From: Betaproteobacteria bacterium
Lineage (GTDB): Bacteria > Pseudomonadota > Gammaproteobacteria > Burkholderiales > Burkholderiaceae_C
DNA length: 64,000 nucleotides
NCBI GenBank assembly: GCA_016716535.1
Contig: JADJWD010000007.1
Location: 496,001 to 560,000 of the forward strand
Reading direction: 5' to 3'
Shown: piece by piece, positions 62,065 to 64,000 of the stretch
Position numbering within the stretch: position 1 is the first letter of the stretch
How the letters are laid out: every line of letters starts with the position of its first letter
The notes under the pieces: model-generated
What the model was told of the DNA's origin: nothing
The model's input: the letters and a program-made list of their open reading frames with translations, nothing else
Database searches by the model: none
Position numbers and translations under genes: made by a program

Positions 62065-63732
62065 ATGAGCGCGCCCCCGAGCCCCACCCCGCAGCCCGGC
62101 GACGAAACGCCCGGGGCGTCCTCGAACGCGCCCGCCGCGCCCGCCGCGCCTGCACCGTCCTCAGCCCCCGCCGCGGGGCCCGCGACGCCCGGCGCCGGCA
62201 CCCCGTGGCGTGAGCGCTGGCAACGCTTCGTCGCCGCGGCGCTGAAGGCCTTCCACGCCTACGCCACCTGGCTGGTCAGCATCTCGTGGTCGCGTTTCAT
62301 CGTGCTGTCAGTGCTGCTGCTGGTGGTGATGGGCATCGTGCACGACAAGCCGCCGCTGACCTGGACGATGACCGAGCAGGTCGAGGAGCGCGTGCCGCCG
62401 CGCCCGGCCCGGCCGGCCAAGCCCTCGCCACCGCCTGCGCCGCCGAAAGCACCTGCGCCGCCGTCGCCGCCAAGAGCGGACAGCACCGGCGAGAGCGGCC
62501 AGGACCTGCCGATCCGCATCGAGCGGCCGAAGCGCGGCGAGAAGACCGAGGGCCTGGAGATCAGCATCGGCAAGGAGGGCATCCGCATCACGCCGCGCAC
62601 CGCCCCCGCCGGCGGCAGCGCCAGCGCCGCGGGCGCCGCGGCGCCGTCTGCCTCCGCCTCGGCATCAGCCGACGGGCGCGCGGCAAGCGACGCCGTGCAG
62701 ATCACGCTGCCGCCGGGCAGCACCAGCGAAGCCGTGCGCGAAGCCGTCGAGGAAGCACGCGACCAGATCCAGGAGGCAATCCGCATCGCCCGCACCGAGG
62801 CCGAAGAGGCGCGGCGCGAGGCCGAGCAAGCGCGCCGCGAAGCCGAGGAAGCGCGCGACGACGCCGAACGTGCGCTTGCCGACAGCGGCATGCAAGGTGC
62901 CGATGCCGCCGGCACGACGCGCATGCGCGTGCGCAAGACGCGCGTGGGCATCGGCGACTTCCTGATGCAGCTGACGGTGCTGTGGGTGCTCGGCTCGGCG
63001 CTGATCAAGGCCACCTACAAGGGCCGCATGCAGGCCGAGCGCAAGGCCGCGCGCGCCACCGAGGCGGCCGAGGCCGAGTCGCTGCGCCGCCAGGTCGTCG
63101 AGGCGCGCATGGCCGCGATGCAGGCGCAAGTGGAGCCGCACTTCCTGTTCAACACGCTCGCGTCGATCGACCACCTGATCGAGACCGACCCCGCCCGCGC
63201 CAGCCAGATGCAGCGCAACCTGATCGCGCTGCTGCGCGCCAGCATGCCGACGATGCGCGAAGCCGGCGGCGGCGGCGCCCCGCGCGAACTGGCGCGCGAG
63301 ATGGCGGTGATCCGGCCGTACCTCGAGATCCTGAAGGTGCGGATGGAAGAGCGCCTGAACGTGCGCATCGACGTGCCCGAGGGCCTGCTGTCGGCCGAGT
63401 TCCCGCCGATGATGATCCAGGGCTTGGTCGAGAACGCGATCAAGCACGGCCTGGAACCCAAGGCCGAAGGCGGCGAACTGCTGATCAAGGCCGAGATCGT
63501 GCACGGCAAGCTCGAGGTGACCGTGGCCGACACGGGCCTCGGCTTCGGCAAGGCGGGCACGGCGGGCACGGGCGTGGGGCTCGCGAACATCCGCGAGCGC
63601 CTCGCGCTGCTGTATGGCGCGGGCAGCAGCCTGACGGTCAGCGAGAACGTGCCCGCCGGCACACGCGTGACGGTCGCGGTGCCGTATCGCACGGTGGCGA
63701 TGGCGGCGGCATCTTCGGCCACGACCGCGTGA
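62065..63732 (+). CDS. LytS/YpdA-type sensor histidine kinase
   Basis: A 555-residue histidine kinase of the His_kinase (LytS/YehU-like) family. A Pro/Ala-rich N-terminus precedes a membrane helix (FIVLSVLLLVVMGIV, about 75-92). A low-complexity extracytoplasmic region and an Ala/Glu/Arg-rich coiled coil (about 230-280) follow, then a second helix (FLMQLTVLWVLGSALI, about 300-318). The cytoplasmic part has QVEPHFLFNTLASIDHLI with His359 as phosphoacceptor, and an ATPase domain with MIQGLVENAIKHGLEP and VADTGLGFG...GVGLANIRERL. No response regulator gene is adjacent inside the window. The ATG at 62065 is chosen. Confidence 0.85.
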   Translation: MSAPPSPTPQPGDETPGASSNAPAAPAAPAPSSAPAAGPATPGAGTPWRERWQRFVAAALKAFHAYATWLVSISWSRFIVLSVLLLVVMGIVHDKPPLTWTMTEQVEERVPPRPARPAKPSPPPAPPKAPAPPSPPRADSTGESGQDLPIRIERPKRGEKTEGLEISIGKEGIRITPRTAPAGGSASAAGAAAPSASASASADGRAASDAVQITLPPGSTSEAVREAVEEARDQIQEAIRIARTEAEEARREAEQARREAEEARDDAERALADSGMQGADAAGTTRMRVRKTRVGIGDFLMQLTVLWVLGSALIKATYKGRMQAERKAARATEAAEAESLRRQVVEARMAAMQAQVEPHFLFNTLASIDHLIETDPARASQMQRNLIALLRASMPTMREAGGGGAPRELAREMAVIRPYLEILKVRMEERLNVRIDVPEGLLSAEFPPMMIQGLVENAIKHGLEPKAEGGELLIKAEIVHGKLEVTVADTGLGFGKAGTAGTGVGLANIRERLALLYGAGSSLTVSENVPAGTRVTVAVPYRTVAMAAASSATTA

Positions 63733-63814
63733 TGCCGGCACGCTCGCTGCATCGCCGGCATGAGGCCGACATGAAGCGCGGATGAGGCGCTCGTCAGACG
63801 CGCATGAGACGGAC

Positions 63815-64000
63815 ATGACGCGCGACATGCGCGGGCTGCTCTGGCTGCTGCTGGCCGCGACGGGGGCCGTCGCGCTGCTGCTCGGCGCCTTCGTCGCCTG
63901 GATCTTCGCCGAGGCGCTGCCGCCCGGCACCGCCGTCGTCATCGACGGCCGCCGCTTCCTGCTGCACGACGCGCTACCGGCCGGCGCCGGCGGCTGGCTG
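63815..64000 (+). CDS. Membrane-anchored protein, 5' part (runs off window)
   Basis: The first 62 codons of an unrecognised protein: MTRDMRGLLWLLLAATGAVA, then LLLGAFVAWIFAEALPPGTA and VVIDGRRFLLHDALPAGAGG. A signal-anchor helix at residues 7-33 is followed by a likely extracytoplasmic domain. It is 82 bases downstream of the kinase gene on the same strand and could be co-transcribed with it. The window ends before the gene can be identified. Confidence 0.55.
   Translation, partial: MTRDMRGLLWLLLAATGAVALLLGAFVAWIFAEALPPGTAVVIDGRRFLLHDALPAGAGGWL

Overview
The window is GC-rich (roughly 70%) bacterial chromosomal DNA from a betaproteobacterium. The layout of the ribosomal and RNA polymerase genes, the trpEGDC block beside a phosphoglycolate phosphatase, and the DctPQM and Bug-type transport receptors all point to Burkholderiales. 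The Rubrivivax/Leptothrix/Ideonella-like branch is my best guess, from composition and protein style only. No rRNA, CRISPR array, transposase or integrase is visible.

Region 1 (1-5.4 kb, minus strand) is the str/S10 block: rpsL, rpsG, fusA, tuf, rpsJ and the start of rplC, read from a sigma70-like promoter near 5.4 kb. Region 2 (5.5-7.3 kb, plus) is a small accessory pocket: an orphan PIN-domain protein, a decayed hybrid histidine kinase fused to the end of another gene, and an orphan PstS-like protein. Region 3 (7.3-21.3 kb, minus) is the transcription/translation block tRNA-Tyr, tRNA-Gly, tRNA-Thr, second tuf, tRNA-Trp, secE, nusG, rplK, rplA, rplJ, rplL, rpoB, rpoC, ending in a perfect-palindrome terminator. 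rpoB carries an apparent one-base insertion. Region 4 (21.4-26.3 kb, minus) is gph-trpE-trpG-trpD-trpC; a 26-codon ORF with a Trp-Pro-Trp run lies between gph and trpE.

Region 5 (26.4-44.4 kb) is a chemosensory island: a divergent MCP, then a plus-strand run of MCP-like protein, cheY, a STAS protein, cheA, two large PAS-containing MCPs, cheW, cheR, cheD and cheB. A very good FliA (sigma28) promoter precedes the run. The MCP-like first gene has lost canonical receptor features but carries a CheZ-like FQDxxxQ motif. The island, plus a saccharopine-dehydrogenase-like gene and a hypothetical gene, separates gph/trp from rpe/apaG, which I remember as neighbours in many Burkholderiales.

Region 6 (44.4-57.6 kb) holds rpe, apaG, a 45-residue membrane protein, a diguanylate cyclase, a divergent Lrp regulator/indolepyruvate ferredoxin oxidoreductase pair, a Nudix hydrolase, a TRAP transporter with an intrinsic terminator after the receptor gene, an amidase and a 55-residue membrane protein. 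Region 7 (57.6-64 kb) holds a cysteine-free Rrf2 regulator divergent from nhaR, a Bug-type lipoprotein, a graveyard of gene remnants (nhaR 3' end, STAND-like NTPase, GAF/HlyD-like protein), a LytS-type histidine kinase and the start of a membrane protein cut by the window edge.
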